Assembly: GCA_963693315.1 (NCBI GenBank)
Contig: CAVNZG010000977.1
Span: forward strand, 248,001 to 312,000
Direction of reading: 5' to 3'
DNA: 64,000 nucleotides
Origin: Diogma glabrata
Taxonomy: Eukaryota; Arthropoda; Insecta; Diptera; Cylindrotomidae
The notes under the pieces are model-generated. The model was not told the origin of the DNA. It did no database searches and worked only from the letters and a program-made list of their open reading frames with translations. Of this stretch, positions 22,033 through 33,022 are shown one piece after another. Within the stretch, counting starts at the first letter, position 1. The number at the start of each line of letters is the position of its first letter. The translations under genes and the position numbers were made by a program.

Positions 22033-23079
22033 TGTGGTAAAACCAATTACATAGTTTTCATACAAAAATTCCCCAAACTATATTCGCAACATCTTCCAAA
22101 TTCCTACTAATGACTATAAAAACAATTGACCTAAAACCTTATTAAAATTAAAAACAAATATTTCATAGATTACCTTTATCTGGGTTATTTACAAATATTT
22201 TGTTAATATCGTTCAATTTAAATAAAATCAATTCGCGACATTGGCATTAAATAAAATTCAAATAACTAACAATAATTAATTCGAACGATTAATCATTTTT
22301 TAATTATATAAGTAAAATTTTAATCAATAATCGACAGTCATATTTTACACAAACCAAAAGTCGGTCGTTTTACACAAATCAATCAATCCAAAAACAGTTT
22401 TTAACAGTTTTAACAGTTAACAGTAAATCGAATCAAGCGAGTCATTTTTAGAGTCAATTTTAAAAAACCAATCTAGTCAGAGTCAATTTTACAACAAGTG
22501 AGTCAGTAAAACTTAAAAATTCAGTCAGTTTTCACAAAAATAAATAAACTCAGTCATTTCGGTTATTTCTTTAAAAAGTACAAATCAAGAAAGTCGGTCG
22601 TTCAGAATATAACTAGCAATAAAATATTACCTAAATTATACGTTACATGTTCATCAGTTGAATGTCGTGAAAGTGAACAAAAAATCTACTACGGTTTTCT
22701 AAAATACAATAAAAATAAATAGTTTATAAGTTAAAAGTTTCTGAAAAGAAACTATCTGTTAAGTGAACTATCTGTTAATGTTAATTATAAGCTAGAACAT
22801 AAGTGATTGTGTAACTAAAAAACAAATATAAACTAGAATTCCGTTACATCTTTTGTATTAAATAACAGTGCCCAAACGATTCCACAACACCGTTAATAAT
22901 ATAAGTAGTGGATCATCAAACAAAATATTAGTACTACATAACGGCATCTTCATTTTACTAAGTAGTGTACAAACAAATATTACACTACATATCATCATTT
23001 AGTAGTGGCAGACTAAACAACAGTTGCACTACAATTTAATTACTAAGTAGTGTTAAGAGGAAATCCCTTTGGCACTACA
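22033..23079 (+). repeat. Probable LTR, about 1.05 kb, of another retrotransposon
   Basis: It begins TGTGG at the point where the RT homology stops and ends CACTACA. The sequence TTTGGCGCAGCC, a plausible primer-binding site, follows. No second copy is in the window, so this is a solo or orphan LTR and the left edge is inferred. The last ~200 bases are studded with AGTAGTG and CACTACA motifs. Confidence 0.5.
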
Positions 23080-23081
23080 TT

Positions 23082-23099
23082 TGGCGCAGCCGGTTATCC
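23082..23099 (+). promoter_or_regulatory. Primer-binding-site-like TGGCGCAG sequence
   Basis: TGGCGCAGCCGGTTATCC follows the probable LTR end by two bases. TGGCGCAG is the start of the primer site of Drosophila 17.6/297-type elements, which use tRNA-Ser. The 3' half does not let me name the tRNA. Confidence 0.45.
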
Positions 23100-23593
23100 T
23101 TACCGACAAAAGGAGAAGGAATTTAAAGGAGTAAACGAACAGCAAACCCATTTATTACAATTGCATACGAACAACGAGCCGTGTTCCAGCCCCAATAGAA
23201 TTAAAAAAAAACTGGAGTATCCGTAATAAAAGGAAGGATCACCATCATCAACTTCACCAACATAAACTTCATGTTCAAATAATTTGGTAAGATTTTTCAA
23301 TCGTAATTAGTAGTAGGGGGAAGTGAGGATAGTATAAACATGGGGCAACTGTAAACAGTTTTAATTTCCCTCACAAAACATCAATCAAAAAATTCGACAA
23401 AAATATCACAGATGTCGCTTCGATCGACTACACACACCAGAAGAATTTGACAGCTTAAGTCAGTCTTGTTCAAAAGTTATTGGTGAATAGGTGTTTCGGC
23501 AACCCAAAAGTAAATATTTTTTTTTTTTTGTAAAACTCGAATAACTTTGTTTACCATCATATGTTTAAAAATATTCCAACATGTTTTGATAGC
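23100..23593 (+). other. Leader-like sequence of unknown element up to B junction
   Basis: AT-rich, non-coding and unlike A's leader. It may be the internal start of the element whose LTR precedes it. It ends where homology to A's gag begins abruptly. Confidence 0.35.
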
Positions 23594-25121
23594 TGAAAGG
23601 TCCAGCTCTTGTGCTGTTTGTCAACACGAAATAGTGCCGGCCGACGTAAAACTCCTCACTCGGTGTAACCATCTCTTTCATGACATCTGCCTCAACGACT
23701 GGTTGTTGCAGAATAGCACCTGCCCAATTTGTCGAGCCGCTTGTGAGCGTGCAGAATTACAAAGGTTGCCTCGAGGGATGGATAAAAATAATTATACAAT
23801 AGTGCCACCCCCACCGCGACCTGTGACTCGCTCTATTACCGCAGGTTGGCAACGTCGTTCCAGTACCGGAAATCAACCCTCGTCCACTCCCTTGGCAAAC
23901 CGTCTTCCACCATCTCGACTCGCCGATGAAGTGCGAGTGAATATAGCTCAACGATCTCCCATACATGGTGCCGCGGCAGCGGAAGATCATGGTTTTCAGG
24001 AAGCTGTAAATGCTCATATCGATCAGGAAATCGATCACTCAATGATGCAATCACGTGCTCCGGCACCTGAAGTGTTGTTACCCCTAGCACATAATGCAGT
24101 ATCACCCACCACACCGCGCCATCCGTCGGTTCATTCCGGAAATTATACACCAGTGAATGCGTTTATGCGAAATAATGCACCAGTACCACCAGTGTTTGCT
24201 GAGCCTCCTCCTGCTCTTGCTCCAGCTAGAACACGAACACATCTCGAACAGCACTCTACAACAATTAGAAATTGGAACGTAACGTTCTCAGGTAGACCCG
24301 ATGGTCTAGATGTTGAAGCGTTCATCTTCAGAATAGAGCGGCTGACAGAGATGTGTTTAAATACCGATTTTACTATTGTCACCCGCTGTCTGTACTTGTT
24401 ATTCACCGATCGAGCAGCTGATTGGTTCTGGAAATATTTTCGCCAGAACCGACAGCTTATTTGGACTGACTTGTGTCATGCTCTGCGAATAGAATTTCAG
24501 GACAGGCAGACGGACGAAGAAGTGAAGGAGCGGATGAGGGCCAGGAAACAGCGGCCCACTGAATTGTTTGACGAATTCTTACAATCAATTTATCGAGTGG
24601 CAGATAAACTACGAGTACCGATGTCGGACGCGGAGTTATTATCCTTGATACGCAACAACTTACGATTGGAAATTAGAAGGGAGCTGCTATATGTTACCAT
24701 TTATGGACTGGAACATCTGCGCCAGCTCTGCCGTGATCGCGAAAAATTATGGGCCGAGTCAATAACCAGACCGCGAGATTATAATATTAGACCATCTAGA
24801 CCGGTGTCTGAGGTGGATTTAGATAGTGAATTCTCACAAATTCAAATTAGCGAATTGCCAACTGAATCGTTACCCATTACATCCAACGAACTCGCGGCAA
24901 TACAGCCCGCCCCTAATCTGAAACGAATAACCAGTTCCACTATTTGTTGGAACTGTAAACGACCTGGTCATCGGTGGCACGATTGTCGTGAACCACAGCG
25001 ATTGTTTTGTTGGGGATGTGGAAAGGACGATGTATTATGTCCGAACTGTGAAAATTGTCGGGGAAACCGAAGGGGGGGCCAGAATCCCAACACCTTTTCT
25101 CGCTCCCAGGACCTGTCTTAG
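23594..25121 (+). pseudogene. gag: 5'-truncated RING-Gag gene (element B)
   Basis: Homology to A's Gag starts at codon 13, just before the RING finger. The sequence upstream is unrelated and provides no in-frame ATG; the frame opens from a TTG. The RING ligands, capsid, CCHC knuckle and second cysteine cluster are all intact. One in-frame loss of three residues occurs after HIDQEI. The slippery heptamer is kept at 25073-25079. The 5' LTR and leader are missing, so B cannot start translation or replicate as it stands. Confidence 0.88.
25073..25079 (+). promoter_or_regulatory. Slippery heptamer G GGG GGC (element B)
   Basis: Same sequence, phase and position within the second cysteine cluster as in element A. 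Confidence 0.75.
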
Positions 25122-27375
25122 ATTCATCTGAGACCACATTTAATTTGTCTCCTGATCCTTTGGATATTTCATCTACCAACCGAGCTTCAACATCCACTTT
25201 TATAGAACACCCGTTGAATACTGCTTCTGATACACTGGTATCCACCCATGATATTAATGTGAAATTATTGAAACGAACACCCGATCATACTGAACCACAA
25301 TCATCGTATACCAAAATCCAAATCGTTCCAACAACGATTGAATGAGTACTTGAAAATACGCTGAAACATATTTGTCGATTCATTATCCTATTTGAAACCT
25401 ACAACACGTTCTGCACTCCGTTCTCGCATTTATTGGCAACAACGACGTTTGTTTAAATCCAAAACCATTTCCTCTATTGTGAAATTGGCCAACGATGTGA
25501 GATCTTATGCCACAGTGTCAATATTGGGTAAACAGCTTACTGGACTGTTGGATAGTGGAGCGTCCTTGACTGTAATTGGTGGTGATTTTGCTAAAGAAAT
25601 CGTACAGACTCCAGACCTTCTGACTTATTCGTCTGCAGTAGTTCGAACTGCCGATGGGAAAAGACAGAAGATCTTGGGGTTTGTAACAACGAAGATCTCA
25701 TTTATGAACCAAGTCAGAACCCTGGACGTCTTCGTTATTCCGTCTTTAACTCAAAATCTATATCTAGGTATAGATTTCTTTAATGCTTTTGGCTTGTTTA
25801 ACCCAATATTTAGCTTACCTACATTTTCGACTACGGAGTCAGTAATTTCAGAATTGTCTATGGACGAACAGGAACGCTTACAAAACACTATCCAACTTCT
25901 ACCTTCATTTTCAAAAATGGGTCTGGGTCGAACACATTTGATAGAACATGTGATTGATGTGGGGACTGCAGCTCCCATCAAACAACGTCACTATCCGATT
26001 TCGCCCGCCATTGAGAAACTGATGGGAGAAGAACTGGATAGAATGTTATCCCTGGGTATTATAGAGGTTTCTAACAGTCCTTGGTCGAGTCCAGTGGTTT
26101 TAAATCGCAAACCTGGGAAGAATCGTCTTTGTTTGGATAGTAGAAAGGTCAATACAGTTACTAAAAAGGATGCATACCCCCTGCCACAGATAGATGGAAT
26201 CTTGAGTCGTCTGCCACAGAGTAATTTCATTTCCAGTTTGGATCTGAAAGACGCTTTTTGGCAGATACCTCTAGAGAAACATTCCCGAGAGAAAACTGCT
26301 TTTACGGTCCCTGGGCGGCCATTGTATCAGTTCGTAAGAATGCTTTTCGGACTGTGCAATGCGCCGCAAACGATGACTAAATTGATGGACCAAGTAATTC
26401 CTCCACATCTCAAGTCGTGCGTCTTCGTATACTTGGATGATCTTCTAATAGTTACAGATACCTTTGAGGCCCATCTGAAACTGTTAGAAGATATCTCCCA
26501 GTGTCTTAGACGTGCGAACTTGACGATAAACGTGGAAAAAAGTAAGTTTCTCTTGCCGGAGGTAAAATATTTGGGATATGTTGTGGGAGGTGGTACGTTG
26601 AAAATCGATCCTGATAAAACTCAGGCTATTTCTGAATTTCCTACACCGCGTACGTCCAAACAGATTCGACGATTCCTGGGTATGGCGGGTTATTATCGCC
26701 GTTTTATATCTGATTTCTCTGCTATGTCCTCTCCAATATCAGATTTGTTGAAGAAAAATTCTAATAAATTCGTATGGACACCAGAAGCTGAAATAGCATT
26801 TATAAATCTCAAAAATGCTCTCATATCAGCACCAGTCCTCACAAACCCCGACTATACTAAACCTTTTACTCTCCAGTGCGACGCTAGTAATGACGGTATA
26901 GGCTGTGTATTACTTCAGTGTGACATGGACGGTATGGAACATCCCATAGCGTACATGTCCAAGAAACTAAATTCCGCGCAGCGCAATTACTCCACTAGTG
27001 AGAAAGAGTGTCTAGCCGCCGTACTGGGAGTAAAGAAATTTAGAGCGTATGTCGAGGGTCAGGCCTTTAAGATCATAACTGACCATGCTTCATTAAAATG
27101 GTTAATGCAACAAAAAGACCTGTCTGGTCGATTGGCTCGTTGGAGCTTGAAATTGCAGGGTTATGTCTTTGATATTGAGTACCGAAAAGGAAAATTAAAT
27201 ACTGTTCCTGACACTCTATCGAGACGTGACTCTGTTGATATCATTTCTGAACTATGTCCAGTGCCTGAATTAGATCTTAATTCCTCTTTCTTCAACACTT
27301 CTCGATATTTGGAGTTGGTAAATCTGGTTACCGAAGCAGACGGTACATTGCCTGATCTGAAAGTAATTTCTGGTC

Positions 27376-27379
27376 GGGT
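27376..27379 (+). repeat. Left target-site duplication GGGT for the C array
   Basis: GGGT precedes the TG of LTR1, and GGGT at 45182-45185 follows LTR3. Removing 27380-45185 recreates the uninterrupted pol sequence seen in A (TCGGGTTTATAAACG). A 4-bp duplication is usual for Gypsy-type integration. Confidence 0.9.
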
Positions 27380-29006
27380 TGTAACGTTCACAAGATCATC
27401 CAGTTTACAAAAAGAAACAAGATGACCTTGATTCCGTTCTCAGAATCCTCCTGGTTATATTTTTTCATCGGACCGCTCTCTTGCAAACCGGCTAAAGTTT
27501 CGGGAACTGATTTCGTGGGTCAACCGATGAACCAGGAGGGTATATTTAAGAGCGGTATTAAAACTAGGGAATATACATTTAGCTTACCTTGAAATTCGCA
27601 CCTCACCCGTCGCTCCACCAACCACCACTCCCACCTGCGGCCTCCCGTTAGCCCATATTTAATTTAAGAAAAAAAAAAAATAAAATAAAATAAAAATAAA
27701 AAAAAGAGAAAACAAAAAAAATTTTTAATTTCATCAACTTTTCAAATAACTTTTATTGAGAATGTATGTTTAAAATAATAAAAAAAATTATTCAAAAAAA
27801 AAAAATTCTTAGCTTACCCGTCACCTCCTAAAATTAGACCTAACTATGTATGCACAGGGGAACAACAACACAGGGAAACATTTAATTTCATTTTTTTCTC
27901 ATTTTTTTTCTTTTATTTCATTTTTTTGTTCTCAGACACTGTTAAATTTTTTTTAATAAACTTGTTTAAACTATTTTATAAACTTGTTTTTATAAACTTT
28001 TCTCTTTCAATTAATACTTCACTTATATTTTCAATTTTTACTTCACCTCTAAGCACATTTTCAACCTCTACAGTTAACAGAAAAAAAAAACCTGCGTCTC
28101 GAATAATCGAGTCAACGCCATTTTTTCTCTTTTATACAATTATTTCAACAAAAGAAAATTTATAATAATCAAAATACTTTGCCAGTATTAATTCACTTAT
28201 AATTATCAGCTGATTTCAATTAAAAATGAAATCCAAATATGTAAATTTATTTCCGAATAAATTGTATGATTCTTTAAACACAATTTATTTTCGCTCAGCT
28301 GCTTATTTCCTTATTTTTTAATTCACTGCTTTGGTATTTACGAACAAATGATGAACAATATCCATACGGATAATCGAGCCGATGCCGTTTTTCTTTTAAT
28401 ACAATTGTTTCAACAAAAAGAAATTTATAATAATCAAAATACTCTGCCAGTATTAATCCACTTATAATTATCAGTCGATTTCAATTAAAATGAGAACCCA
28501 ATAGATAAATTTATCTCTGAATTAATTTAATGATTGAACAGATGATGAACAATATCCATACGGTTACAAAAGAAACAGTTGGATAACACTATGATACTAT
28601 GATACATGAACTGGTACATGTCACTTCTAAAATAATCAACTTATTTATCTATATCAAAGATCTAAACTATTTAGCATCAAAATTTTTGTGTTCTTAAATA
28701 AAAATTAAAACTTATTCAACAGAAAAATCAACTTCACTTTTTAGGGTTCCAAATTGAACTGATCAACTTATCTCCAAAAATCAATAATTATCGAAAATGT
28801 AAAAATATATTTTTGTTTGTTTTTCCCTTCACTTCTCTTTTTAATTGCAACATTACAGTTAGTTAATCAGATGATATCAAGATAAATATTTTAATTATTA
28901 TTATGTTTACACAATAGATCGCATATTGTTAGTACCTTTTCTGTAACATTTGTTTGCTTTCAAGATGTTTAATTTGTTATATTTGAAAATTGTAACGACG
29001 GTTACA
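27380..29006 (-). repeat. Element C LTR1 (downstream, 3' LTR)
   Basis: On the + strand it runs TGTAAC to GTTACA, a 6-bp terminal inverted repeat. Inside, two diverged direct copies (about 28096-28270 and 28375-28545) share TTTATAATAATCAAAATACT and ATTATCAG blocks, an ancient duplication within the LTR. Small ORFs here look non-coding. Confidence 0.92.
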
Positions 29007-29013
29007 GGTCGTG

Positions 29014-29023
29014 GGGACGTCCC
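29014..29023. other. GGGACGTCCC palindrome beside the 3' LTR of C
   Basis: The 54 bases between the pol stop and LTR1 contain this perfect 10-bp palindrome, only 7 bases from the LTR. It sits where a polypurine tract is expected. In element orientation the flank is AGGGTGTGGGACG. It is repeated beside LTR2 at about 37101-37110. Confidence 0.55.
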
Positions 29024-29060
29024 ACACCCTGAAAAGTCTCATGCCGGGCTTTACCTGAAA

Positions 29061-32000
29061 TTAGGACCGAATATCTTTTAGGTGGAATGTTCCCATTATT
29101 TTTCCATGTACATCCTTGAGTTTATAGGCTACATTCCCAACTTTGGAGTCAATCGTAGCCGGAATAAATTTTGCAGATAACTTTGCACTGAATTTGTTCT
29201 TTTTATCACTCTGTGCAAATGAACGAACAAAAACGGACTGCCCAACAGTCAGTTCTCGGTTTCGGCTTCGCAAATTGTAATGTTTAGCAGATCGTTCGTA
29301 TGCAGTTTTCAAATAGTGACCAACTTTATTTCGTATTAAATTCAATCTGTCCTGTTTAGAAAGAATGCAGTTTTCGTTCTCATCTTTTGGTGACAACAAT
29401 CTACGCAGTTTATATTCGGTTCCATGTAATGTCATGTGTTGCCCAAAGACTAGAAAATGAGGAGAGAAATTGGTGGCGCCATGAATAACGTTGCGTATAG
29501 CCGAAGCTATTTCCTGTAAATGTACGTCCCATTCATTATGACGAGTGTCACTAAGGTATGAACGAAGAGCTGATAAAATTGTTCGATTGACTCGTTCGGA
29601 TGCATTACTTTGAGGTGAATAAACTGGAGTACGTATATGCTGAACGCCGTACTTATCTAAGATTTCTTGAAATAATTTAGAGGTGAATTGCTTGCCATTA
29701 TCACTGGTTATTATCTCGGGGACTGAGTATAGTAAAAACACGTCATTCTCTAGGAAAGTACAAATAAGGGACGCCGAAGCTTCTCTGAGTGGCTTTAAAA
29801 TGATAAACTTTGAGTAATGATCTAAGATAATCAGTATATAAGAATTTCCCTTCTTTGATCGAGGATATGGTCCCATTAAGTCAATGTATAGCTTCTGAAA
29901 AGGACGATCAGAAACAGCTTGGTGACCCATCTCAGGTTTGGTATTATAGTTGAGAGGCTTGTTCATCTTGCAAGTCTCACAGTTTGAGATGAATTCTTTT
30001 ACGCTATTAGCCATACCAGGCCAATAAAATTGTCTTCGAAGCCTCTCAAGAGTTTTAACTATACCCATGTGTGCTGAAGATGGTGGTACATGAGCCTGTT
30101 CTATTAAATGTATCGTTAATTGCGAAGGAACAACTAGCTTCCAGGTAGGAATATCCGTTTCGGCATATCGCGGGCCGAAGGAAGGGTTAAATAATAGTTT
30201 GTTTTCTTGGACACGGTAGCAATGAGATCCTGGGTCCAGTTTTAGAATTCTTTCTATATGTTCCTTGTACTCAGGCTCATTAAATGCCGGTGAATCGAGA
30301 TTTATGGAAAGCGGTCCCATACAAACTGAATTAACAACATTGATCGTTTGGTAAGGTTTAATGGCTTGAGGATTTAAAGCCGGAACGACACCTGAGTCAT
30401 CACCATAAACACGAGAAAGTGCATCTGGCACAACGTTAACAGAACCTTTTCGATAGCCGATTTGAAAATTAAAAGCCTGTAATTTCAAGCTCCAGCGGGC
30501 GAGTCGTCCAGACAAATCCTTTTGAGACATCAGCCAGCGTAAGCTTGCATGGTCGGTAAAGATAGTGAAATTATATCCTTCTATATAAGCACGAAATTTT
30601 TTAACACTCACTACAGCTGCAAAACATTCCAGCTCAGTAACGGAATAATTCCTCTGGGCCGCATTAAGCTTTTGTGAGATGAAAGATATCGGTCGTTCAC
30701 TTCCGTCAGAATCCAGTTGGAACAACACGCTTCCTATACCAGTAGCACTGGCGTCGCATTGAATAAAAAATGGTCTTTCGAAGTCTGGATTTGCCAAAAC
30801 AGGAGCTGTTGTGAGTGTATGTTTTAATTTTACAAAAGCCTCGTCTGCTGAGTCAGACCACTTTAGCTTTGTACCTTTCTTAGTAAGGTCAGTTAGTGGT
30901 GATGCAATTGTTGCAAAGTTTTTAATAAAACGACGGTACCATCCACACATCCCTATGAAGCGCCTTACCTGTTTGATTGTTTTTGGGACTGGGTACTCTT
31001 CTATGGCTTTAATCTTTTCAGGGTCGGTACGAAGGCATCCATCTCCCACCAAATAACCAAGATACCGTACTTCTTTCAGGAGAAATTTACTTTTCTCAAT
31101 ATTTATAGTCAATCCAGCGTGTTTTAATAAACCGGAGACCTCCTGGAGTAGATTCAAATGTTCTTCCTGTGTAGCAGACGTTATTAATAGGTCATCTAAA
31201 TAGACAAACACACGGTCATGAAGTCTGTATAGAATCACTCGGTGCATTAGTCGGCACATTGTTTGGGGTGCATTGCACAACCCAAAAGGCATAACAGTGA
31301 AGTGATATAAAGGGCGACCAGGGACCGTAAACGCGGTTTTATCTCTGGATGCTGGATCAAGAGGTATTTGCCAAAAGGCATCCTTAAGATCCATTGTAGA
31401 TATATAGCGAGTTTGATCCAATCGACCCAACAATCCATCGATGAGAGGTAATGGGTAGGCATCCTTGACAGTGACTTTATTCACTTCACGGGCATCTAGG
31501 CACATACGTATCTGGCCGTTGGCCTTTTGTACTAATGTCACTGGCGAGCACCATGAGCTCTGGCTTTCTTCGATAACGCCTAACGAAAGCATCCGATCTA
31601 GCTCGTCGTAAAGCAGTTTTTGCTTTACTGGTGATACTGAGTAAAACCTCTGTTTTACTGGTTTTGCCAAGCCAACATCAATTGTGTGTGCGATTAGGTT
31701 AGTCTTGCCAAGACCTAACTTAGCATATGAAGGAAACGACTTAATGATGTTATCAAGCTTTAATTGATCTGGTGGGGCTAGACTATGTAGTTTAACGGCA
31801 TCTTTAGCAGACGCAACAAGTGAACTGATCATAAGCGAAGAAAGACTTGGAGTAATGCCAAACAAATTCCAGAAATCTATTCCCAAATATAGTGGTTGTT
31901 CCAGTGAGGGTGCAATATATAGTTTCATCAGTCGTTCTTGATTGTTGAATTTAATGTGGGCATTAATATAGCCAAAAACCCTTTGAGCATGCCCGCTTGC

Positions 32001-32552
32001 TGTATTAATAAAAGTGGGGAAATCATGGTATCCTGCGGCTGCGTTATTCAAAAATTTTTCAGACCCAGCACCGAGTACACTAATAGTCGCACCACTGTCC
32101 AACAGACCACTATATTCAACTTCATTGATTTTTATCACTGCGTAGGGACGGTTATCGGTTAAGTCAGTTTGTATTATGGAAGAAAGTATATCGGATTTAA
32201 TATTATGCCTTGCTCTCCAATATGCTTGAACTCTTAACCGCGATTTTAAGCTACGAGGGTTTGATTTTAGCTTAAATGTTGTATCTTTTTTCAGTTCCAC
32301 ACAAGATTGGCTCTTTGCTTGAGCACCTAAGGTAACATTTGCGGAGTCAGACACTGATTTTGTGGAAAAGAAACTATCTGAAGAAGCAATTGACATTATT
32401 TCGTAAGGTTCCTCCATCCGGGTCTGGTTACCTGTGGAGGTGGATATGTAACCGAGGGGTTTGGGGTATAACTGGGCAAGGTGGGTTTTGGGGCACTGTG
32501 GTTCCCAGCTCTCCACTGTCCCCGGGATGCGTTTTCCGCACAGCGTGAGCAT
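29061..32552 (-). CDS. pol: Pol polyprotein of element C, copy 1
   Basis: 1163 codons, open, starting with an ATG inside the end of the nucleocapsid frame and lying in the -1 frame to it. Protease has DSGAT near 152-156, RT has YLDD near 451, RNase H has FIQCDASATGIG and TDHASLRW. Integrase has an HHCC module and the acids in YIDLMGPYP, SDNGKQF and ASERVN, again with 34 residues between the last two. It is clearly related to element A's Pol but a distinct family. The pol frame itself is undamaged, but the upstream nucleocapsid frame of this copy has a stop, so normal Gag-Pol production is doubtful. Confidence 0.9.
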   Translation of the reverse strand: MLTLCGKRIPGTVESWEPQCPKTHLAQLYPKPLGYISTSTGNQTRMEEPYEIMSIASSDSFFSTKSVSDSANVTLGAQAKSQSCVELKKDTTFKLKSNPRSLKSRLRVQAYWRARHNIKSDILSSIIQTDLTDNRPYAVIKINEVEYSGLLDSGATISVLGAGSEKFLNNAAAGYHDFPTFINTASGHAQRVFGYINAHIKFNNQERLMKLYIAPSLEQPLYLGIDFWNLFGITPSLSSLMISSLVASAKDAVKLHSLAPPDQLKLDNIIKSFPSYAKLGLGKTNLIAHTIDVGLAKPVKQRFYSVSPVKQKLLYDELDRMLSLGVIEESQSSWCSPVTLVQKANGQIRMCLDAREVNKVTVKDAYPLPLIDGLLGRLDQTRYISTMDLKDAFWQIPLDPASRDKTAFTVPGRPLYHFTVMPFGLCNAPQTMCRLMHRVILYRLHDRVFVYLDDLLITSATQEEHLNLLQEVSGLLKHAGLTINIEKSKFLLKEVRYLGYLVGDGCLRTDPEKIKAIEEYPVPKTIKQVRRFIGMCGWYRRFIKNFATIASPLTDLTKKGTKLKWSDSADEAFVKLKHTLTTAPVLANPDFERPFFIQCDASATGIGSVLFQLDSDGSERPISFISQKLNAAQRNYSVTELECFAAVVSVKKFRAYIEGYNFTIFTDHASLRWLMSQKDLSGRLARWSLKLQAFNFQIGYRKGSVNVVPDALSRVYGDDSGVVPALNPQAIKPYQTINVVNSVCMGPLSINLDSPAFNEPEYKEHIERILKLDPGSHCYRVQENKLLFNPSFGPRYAETDIPTWKLVVPSQLTIHLIEQAHVPPSSAHMGIVKTLERLRRQFYWPGMANSVKEFISNCETCKMNKPLNYNTKPEMGHQAVSDRPFQKLYIDLMGPYPRSKKGNSYILIILDHYSKFIILKPLREASASLICTFLENDVFLLYSVPEIITSDNGKQFTSKLFQEILDKYGVQHIRTPVYSPQSNASERVNRTILSALRSYLSDTRHNEWDVHLQEIASAIRNVIHGATNFSPHFLVFGQHMTLHGTEYKLRRLLSPKDENENCILSKQDRLNLIRNKVGHYLKTAYERSAKHYNLRSRNRELTVGQSVFVRSFAQSDKKNKFSAKLSAKFIPATIDSKVGNVAYKLKDVHGKIMGTFHLKDIRS

Positions 32553-33022
32553 CTAGTAGTAATCGTGTCTTTCATCCCGCATTTATAGCAAAACCAACGA
32601 GCTGGTGGAACAGGACAATTTTTGAAAATATGGCCCACACCATCACAGCTGAAACATGTTAGGGTGGAGTGATTTATTTTCAATTGTGAATTATTCATGG
32701 TCGGTGTTCGACGAAGTGTTGCAATTTCTTGATCCAAATATTGCGCGTGTTGTTGGAGATCATTTAATGAGGATTCATTGTGAATGGTTCGATTTGGATC
32801 TCGTTTGAGTACACCTAGCGCACATCCATGCATAGAAGTAGTTAAATTGGTTTGATCAGGCGGCCTTACCGCTTCGGATTCGTATTGAAATCAACCATCT
32901 CTGGGGGTTACTTCAGGCGTATCTTGGTTTGCCAAGCCTGCGTCTAACGAAAGTGAATATATCGACCTGCGGTTTAACGGGTTTGTTGTAGGATTGTAAC
33001 CCACCCATTTCCAAGTATCTTC
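32396..33022 (-). pseudogene. gag: Element C nucleocapsid frame, copy 1 (nonsense)
   Basis: This frame carries the CCHC knuckle (C-x2-C-x4-H-x4-C) and a second C-x2-C, C-x2-C cluster. It is -1 to the capsid frame, and pol is -1 to it. TGA at 32891-32893 interrupts it; copy 2 has AGA at the same place. The product cannot join capsid to zinc fingers in this copy even if frameshifting occurs. Confidence 0.8.

Larger units (their letters stand above)
25055..27379 (+). pseudogene. pol: Element B pol, first part: protease, RT, RNase H (broken)
   Basis: Closely similar to A's Pol, with intact protease DSGAS, YLDD and RNase H motifs. Two lesions precede the protease. A one-base insertion near 25317 (ATCCAAATCG against A's ATCAAATCG) shifts the frame, and TGA at 25362-25364 is in the corrected frame. 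The coding sequence is then cut at 27379, just before the integrase zinc module, by insertion of element C, and resumes at 45182. Confidence 0.9.

Noticed and set aside
27926..28165. ORF in the C LTR (copies at 36013 and 44137)
   Set aside because: Hydrophobic low-complexity translation of AT-rich LTR sequence; the third copy has a different start.
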